Assembly (NCBI RefSeq): GCF_002795245.1
Contig: NZ_PGVG01000009.1
Location: 144,501-208,500, forward strand
Direction: 5' to 3'
Length of the DNA stretch: 64,000 bases
DNA from: Bradyrhizobium forestalis
GTDB lineage: Bacteria > Pseudomonadota > Alphaproteobacteria > Rhizobiales > Xanthobacteraceae
Position numbers and translations under genes: made by a program. Every line of letters begins with the position of its first letter. Position 1 is the first letter of the stretch. This document shows, piece by piece, positions 15,992 to 23,789 of the stretch. The notes below the pieces were generated by a model. The model was not told the DNA's origin, searched no databases, and saw only the letters and a program-made list of their open reading frames with translations.

Positions 15992-16033
15992 GTTGATTTT
16001 CGCCTGAGACGCCTTTGATTTTTGCTTGAGACG
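15992..16033. promoter_or_regulatory. tandem 20-bp direct repeat, 22-bp period
   Basis: GTTGATTTTCGCCTGAGACG (15992-16011) is repeated as TTTGATTTTTGCTTGAGACG (16014-16033), with 17 of 20 bases identical and a 22-bp offset, about two helical turns. It lies 8 bp before the start of a gene with an OmpR/ToxR-type winged-helix domain. Regulators of that type bind tandem direct repeats. Likely an operator controlling itself and mddA. Confidence 0.6.
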
Positions 16034-16041
16034 ACGAAAAC

Positions 16042-17589
16042 GTGCGATTTCGCTTTGAAAACAACGTGCTCGACGGTGACCTTCGGGAGCTCACTTGCGA
16101 TGGGGCGGCCGTTCCGTTGCAGCCGCAAGTGTTCGATCTCTTGCTTTATCTGGTCACGCAACGGGCGCGTGTGGTCAGCAAGGATGACCTGATCAGCCAG
16201 ATCTGGAGCGACCGCATCGTCTCGGATTCCGCCCTGAACAGCCGGATCAACGCCGCGCGCAAGGCGCTCGGCGACGACGGCGCGACACAGCGCCTGATCA
16301 AGACCATTCCGCGCAAGGGCTTTCGCTTCGTCGGCGAGGTCCGGGAAGAAATGGCGGCATCCCCCGCGCGGGCGGAAGCCAAGCCCACCCCGCCGCGCGC
16401 GGCGGACCGCCCGGCGATCGCGGTGCTCGCCTTCGAGAACATGAGCGGCGATCCCGCCCAGGACTATTTCGGCGACGGGATCAGCGAGGACATCCTCACC
16501 GCGCTGTCGAAGCAGCGCTGGTTCATGGTGATCGCCCGCAACTCGTCCTTCACCTACAAGGGACGCGCGGTCCACATCAGGCAGATCGCCGATGAGCTCG
16601 GCGTCCGCTACGTCGTCGAAGGCAGCGTGCGCAAGGCGGGCACCCGGCTGCGCATCACCGCGCAGCTCAACGATGCCGTGTCGGGCGGCCATCTCTGGGC
16701 CGAGCGCTACGACCGCGAGCTCGTCGACGTCTTCGCCGTGCAGGACGAGATCACCAACGCAATCGCCGCGGCGATCGAGCCGCAGATTCATGCGGCGGAG
16801 AATTTTCGCACTCACCGCAAGCCGCCTGCAAGCCTGGACGCCTGGGACCTCTTGATGCGCGCGCTGTCGCATTACTGGCGCGTGACCCGGCGGGATCACG
16901 ACACCGCGCGGGCATTGCTCGAACGCGCGATCGCGATCGATCCGACTTACGGCCAGGCGCTGTCGCTGCTGGCCGTCAACGACATGTTCGGCGTGCATCT
17001 CGGCTGGGCCGAGCTGGCGGCGGTTGCTCCGGTCGCGGAAGCCGCCGCGCTCGCCGCGGTGCGCTGCGACCATGAGGATGCCTGGGCGCATGCCGCGCTC
17101 GGCAGCGTCTGCTTCTCGACACGCAGGCTTGCGGATGCGCTGTCCGAGTTCGAGCAGGCGCTCGCGCTCAATCCGAACTTCTCGCTGGCGCAGGGCTATT
17201 ACGCGCTGGCGCTGTCCTATGCCGGACGGTCCCAGGATTCGTTCGAGGCCGCGCAACGGGCGATCCGGCTATCCCCGCGCGATCCGTCGCTGGCGATCTA
17301 TCACGGCATCGCGGCCTATGCGCGCTTCACCGAGCGGCGCTATGACGAGGCCATCGCGCTCGCGCGCGAGGCGATCCGCCACCGCGGCGACCTCACCGGC
17401 GCCTACCGCGTTCTCGCCGTCTCCGCCGGCATGATCGGCGACGGCGCGCTTGCCGAGTTGGCACTCGGCGAGCTCCGACGCACCCAGCCGAACATCTCGC
17501 TGCATTGGATCGCGACGCAACTGCCGTGGGCCAATGATGCCGACCGCGAACATTATCTGGAAGGATTCCGACGCGCCGGGTTGCGGTGA
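16042..17589 (+). CDS. winged-helix (OmpR/ToxR-type) regulator fused to TolB-like and TPR domains
   Basis: A 515-residue protein starting at a GTG. Residues 1-100 form a Trans_reg_C winged helix (LTCDGAAVPLQPQVFDLLLYLV..VVSKDDLISQIWSDRIVSDSALNSRINAARKALGDDG, then IKTIPRKGFRFVG). Residues ~125-255 are the FlgO/TolB-N-like domain seen in cyclase-associated proteins (PAIAVLAFENMSGDPAQDYFGDGISEDILTALS...). The rest is TPR-like helical repeats (about 280-500). There is no receiver domain, so it is probably a one-component sensor. Divergent from mddA, hence a candidate regulator of it. Confidence 0.85.
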   Translation: MRFRFENNVLDGDLRELTCDGAAVPLQPQVFDLLLYLVTQRARVVSKDDLISQIWSDRIVSDSALNSRINAARKALGDDGATQRLIKTIPRKGFRFVGEVREEMAASPARAEAKPTPPRAADRPAIAVLAFENMSGDPAQDYFGDGISEDILTALSKQRWFMVIARNSSFTYKGRAVHIRQIADELGVRYVVEGSVRKAGTRLRITAQLNDAVSGGHLWAERYDRELVDVFAVQDEITNAIAAAIEPQIHAAENFRTHRKPPASLDAWDLLMRALSHYWRVTRRDHDTARALLERAIAIDPTYGQALSLLAVNDMFGVHLGWAELAAVAPVAEAAALAAVRCDHEDAWAHAALGSVCFSTRRLADALSEFEQALALNPNFSLAQGYYALALSYAGRSQDSFEAAQRAIRLSPRDPSLAIYHGIAAYARFTERRYDEAIALAREAIRHRGDLTGAYRVLAVSAGMIGDGALAELALGELRRTQPNISLHWIATQLPWANDADREHYLEGFRRAGLR

Positions 17590-17640
17590 TACTTCGTACC
17601 CTCCCCTGGAGGGGCAGGGCGGGGTAAGAGCGCGGCGGCG

Positions 17641-18126
17641 CTACGTTCGCTTCCGGCGCAAATGGACGATGACGTCGAGTCGCGCGATCTCGTGGCCGGG
17701 GAGCGCCTCGGGGATCTTGGTGAAGGCCAGGCCGTCGGCAACGTCGACCAGCACGTCCTCGCCTTCGAGATAGAAGTGCGGATGCACTGACGTGTCGGTG
17801 TCGAAGAACGACTTGAGGCCGTCGGCCGCGATCCGGCGCAGCAGGCCGGCCTCGGTGAACTGGTTCAACGTGTTATAGACCGTCGCAAGCGACAGGTACG
17901 CGTTCGCAGCCATCGCCTCTTCATAGAGGCTCTCTGCGGTGACGTGACGATGGCCACCCAGGAACAGCAATCGGCCAAGCGCCAGGCGCTGGCGCGTCGG
18001 GCGCAGGCCGGCATTGCCCAGCAATTGCAGGCAATGCTGCATGCCCGCATCCGGCGCCGGCTCGAGAGCGACGACATCAGGTCCGCTATCGTCAACCGCG
18101 GGGATATTGGTGGCCTGGATGTCCAT
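17641..18126 (-). CDS. Fur-superfamily regulator, Irr-like
   Basis: A 161-residue Fur-family protein closest by eye to Irr, the rhizobial heme-responsive iron regulator. The DNA-binding helices read LGNAGLRPTRQRLALGRLLFLGGHRHVTAESLYEEA, then LATVYNTLNQFTEAGLLRR, and the C-terminus ends IARLDVIVHLRRKRT. Classical Bradyrhizobium Irr has an N-terminal Gly-Cys-Pro heme regulatory motif; here Cys32 is followed by Leu (MQHCLQLL). The HHH heme/metal cluster appears as VHPHFY (His115 and His117 kept). It is probably an Irr paralogue with altered heme sensing. A perfect FNR/FixK palindrome lies 85-98 bp upstream. Confidence 0.85.
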   Translation of the reverse strand: MDIQATNIPAVDDSGPDVVALEPAPDAGMQHCLQLLGNAGLRPTRQRLALGRLLFLGGHRHVTAESLYEEAMAANAYLSLATVYNTLNQFTEAGLLRRIAADGLKSFFDTDTSVHPHFYLEGEDVLVDVADGLAFTKIPEALPGHEIARLDVIVHLRRKRT

Positions 18127-18210
18127 CGATCGTCTCGCGGCTCAAGGGAGCGAGACACGCAGAGCCGGCCCCGCTAGTTGCTATTCGATCGCAAAAGCGG
18201 CGGCATGGCT

Positions 18211-18224
18211 TTGATCCGGATCAA
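18211..18224. promoter_or_regulatory. FNR/FixK-type anaerobox upstream of the Irr-like gene
   Basis: TTGATCCGGATCAA is a perfect TTGAT-N4-ATCAA box within a 16-bp palindrome. Its centre is about 91 bp upstream of the Irr-like ATG. A class II arrangement (centre near -41) would leave about 50 nt of leader. No + strand gene starts nearby. Confidence 0.65.
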
Positions 18225-18250
18225 ATTTGGGGCTCAAATGCATCCATATC

Positions 18251-18337
18251 CGTCATTGCGAGGAGCCCTTGCGACGAAGCAATCCAGAATCTCACCGCGG
18301 AGAGATTCCGGATTGCTTCGCTGCACTCGCAATGACG
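18251..18337. repeat. CGTCATTGCGAG-type dispersed repeat, copy A
   Basis: Inverted ends CGTCATTGCGAG and CTCGCAATGACG enclose GAAGCAATCCAGAATCTC and GATTCCGGATTGCTTC, so the whole element folds as one hairpin. A longer copy is at 38640-38756. Confidence 0.75.
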
Positions 18338-18403
18338 GAGTTTGGCGCAACAGCGCCTGACGCAATGCCGCGCGCGAGCGCGGCCGCAGGACAATGCTGC
18401 TCC

Positions 18404-18973
18404 CTATCTTCCCTTGACCGGGATCGGCTTCGGGACCGGCACCGCGGCCCATTCCTGGTCAGCGCGCGGGCCGTTGAGATCGCCGGTCAGGCCGACGAGC
18501 TGGCCGGGCAGCACGTCGAGGGTCTGTTGCCAGGTCTGGGTCTGGCACAGGATTTTTATGAGGCAGCCTTTCAGCTTCAAACGATCGGCGGATTCGCGCC
18601 AAAGCGAGACCGAGTAGAACTTGCCGTCCTCGGCATTGTAGATGTCGCCGGCGAACCGTCCCTCGGGCGTCGCCTGTAGGCCCATGATGAGCTGATGGCC
18701 GAGCAGCGTGCGGGCGCGCTTGTCGGCATCAGGATTTTCCTTGTCGCGATAGGGCTGGCCGCGCTTGTCGGCCGGCTCCTTCATCCAGACGATGAAGCCG
18801 CAGATGCGGTCACGCGCGGGACCGCAACGCTCGAGCCGGATGCGGGCGCGGCCGTCCTCGACGAGCCATATGCCGCTGGGATCGGTGGGAGCGGCGGCGC
18901 CCGCCTGGCCGCCAAGGACCATCATCACAACGGTGATTGCGACGCGCAGCAGGAAGCGAAGCAGGAAGTTCAT
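18404..18973 (-). CDS. DUF2147-family exported protein
   Basis: A 189-residue protein from the ATG at 18973, with a signal peptide ending near GGQAGAAA. The mature domain follows the DUF2147 pattern: PSGIWLVEDGRARIRLERCGPARDRICGFIVWMKEP, then LGHQLIMGLQATPEGRFAGDIYNAEDGKFYSVSLW and LKLKGCLIKILCQTQTWQQ. Beta-rich and periplasmic. The family function is not established. It follows the DUF3313 lipoprotein by 32 bp on the same strand and is probably co-transcribed with it. A GTG at 18982 is the alternative start. Confidence 0.82.
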   Translation of the reverse strand: MNFLLRFLLRVAITVVMMVLGGQAGAAAPTDPSGIWLVEDGRARIRLERCGPARDRICGFIVWMKEPADKRGQPYRDKENPDADKRARTLLGHQLIMGLQATPEGRFAGDIYNAEDGKFYSVSLWRESADRLKLKGCLIKILCQTQTWQQTLDVLPGQLVGLTGDLNGPRADQEWAAVPVPKPIPVKGR

Positions 18974-19005
18974 CGGCGGCACCTTTCGTTGCAGGAATTG
19001 CGGCT

Positions 19006-19668
19006 TCAGTTGAGTTGCGCCATCAGCGCATCGGCGCCCTTGTCGAGGCCGGCGGTGGCAGCCGCGAGCGCGCCGACGCTGGCCTTGATGTCGTAGGCGC
19101 CCGGGTATTGCTTGGTGACGAAGGCCGAGAGCAGGCGCGAGGTCGAAGCGTCGAAGATCTCGACACCGTAGATGACCGAGCCGGTCATCATGCCCTCGCC
19201 GTCGCGCGCCGCCTGCACGCCGTTGTAGACCGCACCTGCCATGTCGAAACGAGAGAGCGTGCCGAGCACCGGCGTGTTGGTGACGGCGCCGGTCAGCGTC
19301 AGCCGGATGCGCAACGTGTTCGGCCCGCGCTCGCGCACCAGGGCGAAGCGGCTGCGCAGCCGATCGGCGAAACAGTTCTGCATGTAGGCGGCGAGCGTCG
19401 CCTTGTCCTTGTCGGACATGTCGCCGAATTGATGATCCCGGCCGCGATAGACCACAACGGGATCGACGATCGCTTTATTATACGAGCGCCAATCGACCGG
19501 TGTGGAATAGCGGTAGGGCACGCGGCCGGAGGCGTCCGACTTGTCCGGGGCCAGGTAGGCCGAGGACGCCATTTCCGAATAGGGCACGGGCGCCACCGAG
19601 GCGCAGCCGGCCATTGCCACGCACAGCATCAGCGTTCCCAGACCGCGCAGGGCGATCGAGCGATCCAT
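19006..19668 (-). CDS. DUF3313-family lipoprotein
   Basis: A 220-residue lipoprotein. The signal peptide ends in lipobox VAMAGC (Cys22 becomes acylated). The mature part includes YKAIVDPVVVYRGRDHQFGDMSDKD-like sequence (here YNKAIVDPVVVYRGRDHQFG), LRIRLTLTGAVTNTPVLGTLSRFDMAG and GVEIFDASTSRLLSAFVTKQYPG, as in DUF3313. The ribosome site AAGGAGT decides the ATG at 19668. A 6-6-6 palindrome lies about 150 bp upstream and a TetR gene precedes it on the same strand. This suggests an envelope-stress or efflux-type regulon. Confidence 0.85.
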   Translation of the reverse strand: MDRSIALRGLGTLMLCVAMAGCASVAPVPYSEMASSAYLAPDKSDASGRVPYRYSTPVDWRSYNKAIVDPVVVYRGRDHQFGDMSDKDKATLAAYMQNCFADRLRSRFALVRERGPNTLRIRLTLTGAVTNTPVLGTLSRFDMAGAVYNGVQAARDGEGMMTGSVIYGVEIFDASTSRLLSAFVTKQYPGAYDIKASVGALAAATAGLDKGADALMAQLN

Positions 19669-19816
19669 TCCAGACTCCTTTTTGCGGCTTCTTGGGAAGG
19701 CAATGACGACCGCAGCCGCGCTTTGGGACCAGACACGGCTGCGGCGCTCACCGTTGCCGGCCCAGGGCATCGTCCGGGGGCCTTGTCAGACGCCTTGGGC
19801 CGTCTCAGCGTCTATA

Positions 19817-19834
19817 AAACCGACCAGACGGTTT
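19817..19834. promoter_or_regulatory. palindromic operator candidate before the DUF3313-DUF2147 pair
   Basis: AAACCG-ACCAGA-CGGTTT is a perfect 6-bp-arm inverted repeat between the stop of the TetR gene and the start of the DUF3313 gene. Flanking TATAAA and TTTGTAAAG are AT-rich, as expected for a promoter on the minus strand. It resembles AcrR/TetR operators in form. Confidence 0.55.
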
Positions 19835-19918
19835 GTAAAGTCCCGAAAATGCGCCCTGACACATTTGGCCGCAGGCGCGGTTTTGGGCAGCGCTCGGTTG
19901 GAATTCGTTAACAATAAA

Positions 19919-20566
19919 TCAGGCGCGCTTGCCCGAAGTTGCGGCCTTGGCCGTCGATGGCGTCGAGGACTTGGCAGCGGGCTTGATAGTGCGCGTCGCC
20001 GGCTGTTCAAGGCCGCTCCACTGTGCGTCGTCGAGCAGGCGCGCGAACAGCCGCTGGTGCTCGTCGTTGCTGAGCGGCGACATGCCGAACAACGAGCTCA
20101 GCAGCAATCCCATTGCTCCAGCCCAACGCAGCATTGCGAGATCAGGATCCGCGGCCTCTGCCCTGATCGCCGCCATTCTCTTCATCTCGCGCTCACGCGG
20201 CAGCGCCATCAGGCGGGGATTCTCGACCATGGCCGCAACAAGGGCCAGCGCGGCAGAATTCGGCGAGGTCGCCGCTTCCCTGATCGTGGCGAGCTGGGTC
20301 GCCAGATTGGGGCTTGCCGAGGACGCGCTCACCTTGGCCATGGTGCGGGTCGAGAACTCCTCGAAATGCGCCATCTGCCGCTCGAGCAACGCCTTCAGCA
20401 CCGCCTCCTTGGTGCGGAACTGATGCATCACCCCGCCCTTGCTGAGGCCGCTCTCGCGCGCGATGGCATCGAGTGTCAACCGGCCGGGCCCGTCGCGCGC
20501 GATGATGGCGATGGCCGCTTCGAGCGCGGCATTGCGGGACCGTTCGGAGCGCGTGGCATTGTCCAT
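19919..20566 (-). CDS. TetR/AcrR-family transcriptional regulator
   Basis: A 215-residue regulator from the ATG at 20566. The helix-turn-helix at residues ~9-55 reads RSRNAALEAAIAIIARDGPGRLTLDAIARESGLSKGGVMHQFRTKEAVLKALL. Its GGVMHQF recognition helix is typical of the TetR subgroup with a C-terminal TetR_C_33-like domain (LALVAAMVENPRLM). The C-terminal tail is Lys/Thr/Ala-rich (KPAAKSSTPSTAKAATSGKRA), basic and probably disordered. It lies upstream of the DUF3313-DUF2147 genes on the same strand. The promoter palindrome in the gap is the likely target. Confidence 0.88.
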   Translation of the reverse strand: MDNATRSERSRNAALEAAIAIIARDGPGRLTLDAIARESGLSKGGVMHQFRTKEAVLKALLERQMAHFEEFSTRTMAKVSASSASPNLATQLATIREAATSPNSAALALVAAMVENPRLMALPREREMKRMAAIRAEAADPDLAMLRWAGAMGLLLSSLFGMSPLSNDEHQRLFARLLDDAQWSGLEQPATRTIKPAAKSSTPSTAKAATSGKRA

Positions 20567-20782
20567 GGCGGACTTGTCTGCGCGACATGAGAATGAATCA
20601 AGTGAAAACAGGACGCGCTGTACATTTTTTGTGCGAACACTGTCGAGACTTTCATCTTGCAGCGCCGAACGAGACTGTGTGAGCCTCGATATCGGATGGG
20701 GACTGGGATGGGCCGACCGTAGCTTTGCGCGCGAGGACGTTGCGAAGCGTTTACGGCTGGTCTCGCTTGAGAAAGATACGAC

Positions 20783-22333
20783 ATGCCAAAACGAGTGTTG
20801 CTTGGTCTCCTCCTGGCTTGCGGCCTCACGGCCTCGACGCTGGCGCAAGAGCCCAAGAGCGGGGGCGTAATCAACGCCGTGATCCAACCCGAACCGCCCG
20901 GCCTGATGCTGGCGATGGTGCAGAACGGCCCGGTGCAGATGGTGTCGGGCAACATCTTCGAAGGACTGCTGCGCTACAGCCCCAAGCTCGACCCGCAGCC
21001 GGAGCTCGCCGAGAGCTGGAGCGTCAGCGAGGACGCCAAGACCTACACCTTCAAGCTCAGGAAGGGCGTGACCTGGCATGACGGCAAGCCCTTCACTGCC
21101 GCCGACGTGCTGTTCTCGATCGAGATGCTGAAGCAGACCCACGCGCGCGCCCGCACCAACCTCGCGCAGGTCGACAAGGTCGCAGCGCCGGACGATTACA
21201 CCGTGGTGTTCACGCTGAAGCAGCCGTTTGGCCCGTTCCTCGGCATCTTCGAGGTCGGCTCGATGCCGATGGTGCCGAAGCATCTCTATGAGGGCACCGA
21301 CTGGAAGACCAATCCCTACAACAACGCGCCGGTCGGCACCGGCCCGTTCATGTTCAAGGAGTGGCAGAAGGGCTCGTTCATCCGCCTGGTCAAGAACCCG
21401 AACTATTACGAAAAGGGCAAGCCCTATCTCGACGAGATCTACTGGCAGATCATCCCCGACGCCGCCGCGCGCTCGGTGGCGTATGAGACCGGCAAGGTCG
21501 ACGTGCTGCCCGGCGGCTCGGTCGAGAATTTCGACGTGCCGCGGCTGTCCAAGCTGAAGGACACCTGCGTCACCGGCGCCGGCTGGGAGTTCTTCTCGCC
21601 GCTGGCCTGGCTGTGGCTGAACAATCGCCAGGGGCCGCTCGCGGACAAGCGGGTGCGGCAGGCGATCATGTATGCGATCGACCGCGACTTCGCCAAGGAC
21701 GTGATCTGGAACGGGCTCGGCAAGGTCGCCACCGGCCCGTCGGCTTCGACCATCAAGTACTACACCGACGACGTGAAGAAATACCCTTACGATCCGGCCA
21801 AGGCCAAGGCGCTGCTGAAGGAAGCCGGCTACAAGGGCGAGAAGATCCGCCTCTTGCCGCTCGCCTATGGCGAGACCTGGCAGCGCTGGGGTGAAGCCGT
21901 GAAGCAGAACCTCCAGGACGTCGGCATGACCATCGAGACCATCGCCACCGACGTTGCCGGCGGCAACCAGAAGATCGGCGACTGGGACTACGACATCGCC
22001 TTCACCTATCTCTACCAGTACGGCGATCCCGCGCTCGGGGTCGGCCGCAACTATATCTCCAGCAACATCGCGAAGGGCCAGGTCTTCAACAACGTCGAGG
22101 GCTATTCCAACCCGGAGATCGACAAGCTGTTCGCCGACGGCGCCGTTGCGACGCCCGACTCCAAGCGCCAGGAGATCTATGACAAGGCGCAGAAGATCCT
22201 GGTCGAGGACGTGCCGGTGGCCTGGATGCTCGAGCTGCAATTCCCGACCATCATGCGCTGCAAGGTCAAGAACCTGATCACCACGGGGATCGGGGTCAAT
22301 GACGGCTTCAAGGACGCATGGCTCGAGAAGTGA
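20783..22333 (+). CDS. ABC transporter substrate-binding protein, family 5 (peptide/nickel type)
   Basis: A 516-residue periplasmic protein with signal peptide MPKRVLLGLLLACGLTASTLAQ. Family-5 hallmarks are NIFEGLLRYSPKLDPQPELAESWSVSEDAKTYTFKLRKGVTWHDGKPFTAADVLFSIE, GTGPFMFKEWQKGSFIRLVKNPNYY, and KRVRQAIMYAIDRDFAKDVIW. It captures a small peptide-like or other ligand for the two permeases and fused ATPase downstream. Nearly 500 bp of repeat sequence separates it from the first permease, unusual for such operons. The ligand cannot be inferred. Confidence 0.92.
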   Translation: MPKRVLLGLLLACGLTASTLAQEPKSGGVINAVIQPEPPGLMLAMVQNGPVQMVSGNIFEGLLRYSPKLDPQPELAESWSVSEDAKTYTFKLRKGVTWHDGKPFTAADVLFSIEMLKQTHARARTNLAQVDKVAAPDDYTVVFTLKQPFGPFLGIFEVGSMPMVPKHLYEGTDWKTNPYNNAPVGTGPFMFKEWQKGSFIRLVKNPNYYEKGKPYLDEIYWQIIPDAAARSVAYETGKVDVLPGGSVENFDVPRLSKLKDTCVTGAGWEFFSPLAWLWLNNRQGPLADKRVRQAIMYAIDRDFAKDVIWNGLGKVATGPSASTIKYYTDDVKKYPYDPAKAKALLKEAGYKGEKIRLLPLAYGETWQRWGEAVKQNLQDVGMTIETIATDVAGGNQKIGDWDYDIAFTYLYQYGDPALGVGRNYISSNIAKGQVFNNVEGYSNPEIDKLFADGAVATPDSKRQEIYDKAQKILVEDVPVAWMLELQFPTIMRCKVKNLITTGIGVNDGFKDAWLEK

Positions 22334-22344
22334 GGGCTGCCCTC

Positions 22345-22632
22345 TTCACCTCTCCCCGCGTGCGGCAGGGCGATCGCATATGCTTTCGCGGGGACTGTCC
22401 GCGGGCTTGCTCCGCCTCTCCCGCTTGCGGGAGAGGCCGACGCGCTCGCAGAGCGCGGCGGGTGAGAGCTCTCGCCGCGCAGGGACAAACTCGGCAGATT
22501 CTCAACGGCCCCAACACGGAGGCACCCTCTCCCCAACCCTCCCCCGCAAGCGGGGGAGGGAGCCCAGTGCCGATGCCGCCGCATCGTGCACGCCATATGC
22601 GATCGCCCTGCCGCGTACGGGGAGAGGTCGAA
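22345..22632. repeat. ~290-bp composite repeat, copy A
   Basis: Homologous to 34676-34975 in inverted orientation. The subsegment 22365-22446 (GGCAGGGCGATCGCATATGC...CCGACGCGC) differs by about one base from the reverse complement of 34880-34961. Internal hairpins are CCTCTCCCGCTTGCGGGAGAGG and CCCTCCCCCGCAAGCGGGGGAGGG (shown here only as landmarks). It lies inside the ABC transporter operon. Confidence 0.75.
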
Positions 22633-22711
22633 TGTGCGCATAGCGCACATTCGGGTAAGGGGGAGTCTCCGCGAGTCCAACTGCTGATACCCTCGCGGAG
22701 AGTCCCCCTCA
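22630..22711. repeat. nested inverted repeats before the permease genes
   Basis: GAATGTGCGC-ATA-GCGCACATTC (22630-22652) is a perfect stem. It is followed by GGGGGAGTCTCCGCGAG paired with CTCGCGGAGAGTCCCCC (to about 22709). This continues the composite repeat and is likely a second element abutting it. The remaining ~100 bp to 22817 holds GC-rich repeat debris and the permease ribosome site. Confidence 0.6.
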
Positions 22712-22817
22712 CCCCAACCCTCCCAGAGCGAGCGAAGCTCGTCTCGGCCCCACAAGCGGGGCGAGGGAGCCCACCGTCTCCGTGGCTCCAGGTCACATCA
22801 CCAATATGACGCACTAG

Positions 22818-23789
22818 ATGCTCTCCTTCGTCGCTCAGCGTGTCCTGAAGGGCGTGATCGTCCTGCTCGCGATCGTGGTCCTCAATTTCTTCCTGATCCG
22901 GCTGGCGCCCGGCGACCCCGCGGTCGTGATGGCGGGCGAGGCTGGGGCCAGCGATCAGATCTTCGTCAAGCAGCTCCGGGAGAAGTTCGGCCTCGACAAG
23001 CCGCTGCCTGAGCAGCTCTTCATCTACGTCAAGGGCGTCGTCAGCCTCGACCTCGGCTTCTCCTTCCGCCAACAGGCACCGGTTGCGAAGCTGATCGGCG
23101 AGCGGCTGCCGGCGACGCTGCTGTTGACGCTGACCGCCTTTGCGATCTCGCTGATGCTCGGCATCCTCTTCGGCACCTTCGCCGCGCGCTTTGCCGGAAC
23201 CTTTCTCGACACCGGCATCACAATATTCGCGCTGATCTTCTACGCCATGCCGATCTTCTGGGTGGCGCTGATGGGTATTCTGCTGTTCTCGGTCACCTTC
23301 GACTGGCTGCCGAGCTTCGGCTACGAGACGGTCGGCGCCAACCTCACCGGCCTTACCCATGCGCTCGACGTCGCAAAGCACCTGATCATGCCGGCGATGA
23401 CGCTCGGCCTGTTCTTCATGGCGACCTACACCCGCATGACGCGCGCCTCGATGCTGGAGGTGAAGCGGCTCGACTTCGTCAAGACGGCGCGTGCCAAAGG
23501 CCTCTCGGATGCCGTGATCCAGCGCCGCCACGTGCTGCGCAATGCGCTGCTGCCGGTGGTGACGCTCGCCGGCGTGCATTCCGGCACGCTGATCGGCGGC
23601 GCGGTCATCACAGAGACCGTGTTCGCCTGGCCCGGCATCGGGCGGCTGATGTACGACGCGCTGCTGCAGCGCGACTACAATCTGCTGCTCGGCGTGTTCG
23701 TGATCTGCTCCGCCATGGTCTTGATCTTCAACCTCATCACCGACCTCGTCTATCGCCTGGTCGATCCACGCATCGAATTCGCCTCATGA
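22818..23789 (+). CDS. ABC transporter permease, DppB/OppB type
   Basis: A 323-residue inner-membrane permease with six hydrophobic segments. MLSFVAQRVLKGVIVLLAIVVLNFFLIRLAPGDPA is the classic DppB start (RLxPGDP). QLREKFGLDKPLPEQ follows, and the EAA loop is DFVKTARAKGLSDAVIQRRHVLRNALLPVVT. ETVFAWPGIGRLMYDALLQRDY sits near the C-terminus. It forms the channel with the DppC-type permease that overlaps its stop by 4 bp. Confidence 0.93.
   Translation: MLSFVAQRVLKGVIVLLAIVVLNFFLIRLAPGDPAVVMAGEAGASDQIFVKQLREKFGLDKPLPEQLFIYVKGVVSLDLGFSFRQQAPVAKLIGERLPATLLLTLTAFAISLMLGILFGTFAARFAGTFLDTGITIFALIFYAMPIFWVALMGILLFSVTFDWLPSFGYETVGANLTGLTHALDVAKHLIMPAMTLGLFFMATYTRMTRASMLEVKRLDFVKTARAKGLSDAVIQRRHVLRNALLPVVTLAGVHSGTLIGGAVITETVFAWPGIGRLMYDALLQRDYNLLLGVFVICSAMVLIFNLITDLVYRLVDPRIEFAS

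Noticed and set aside
22630..22652. Perfect stem considered as a terminator for the substrate-binding gene
   Set aside because: No T run follows on either strand and it belongs to a chain of nested palindromic repeats.
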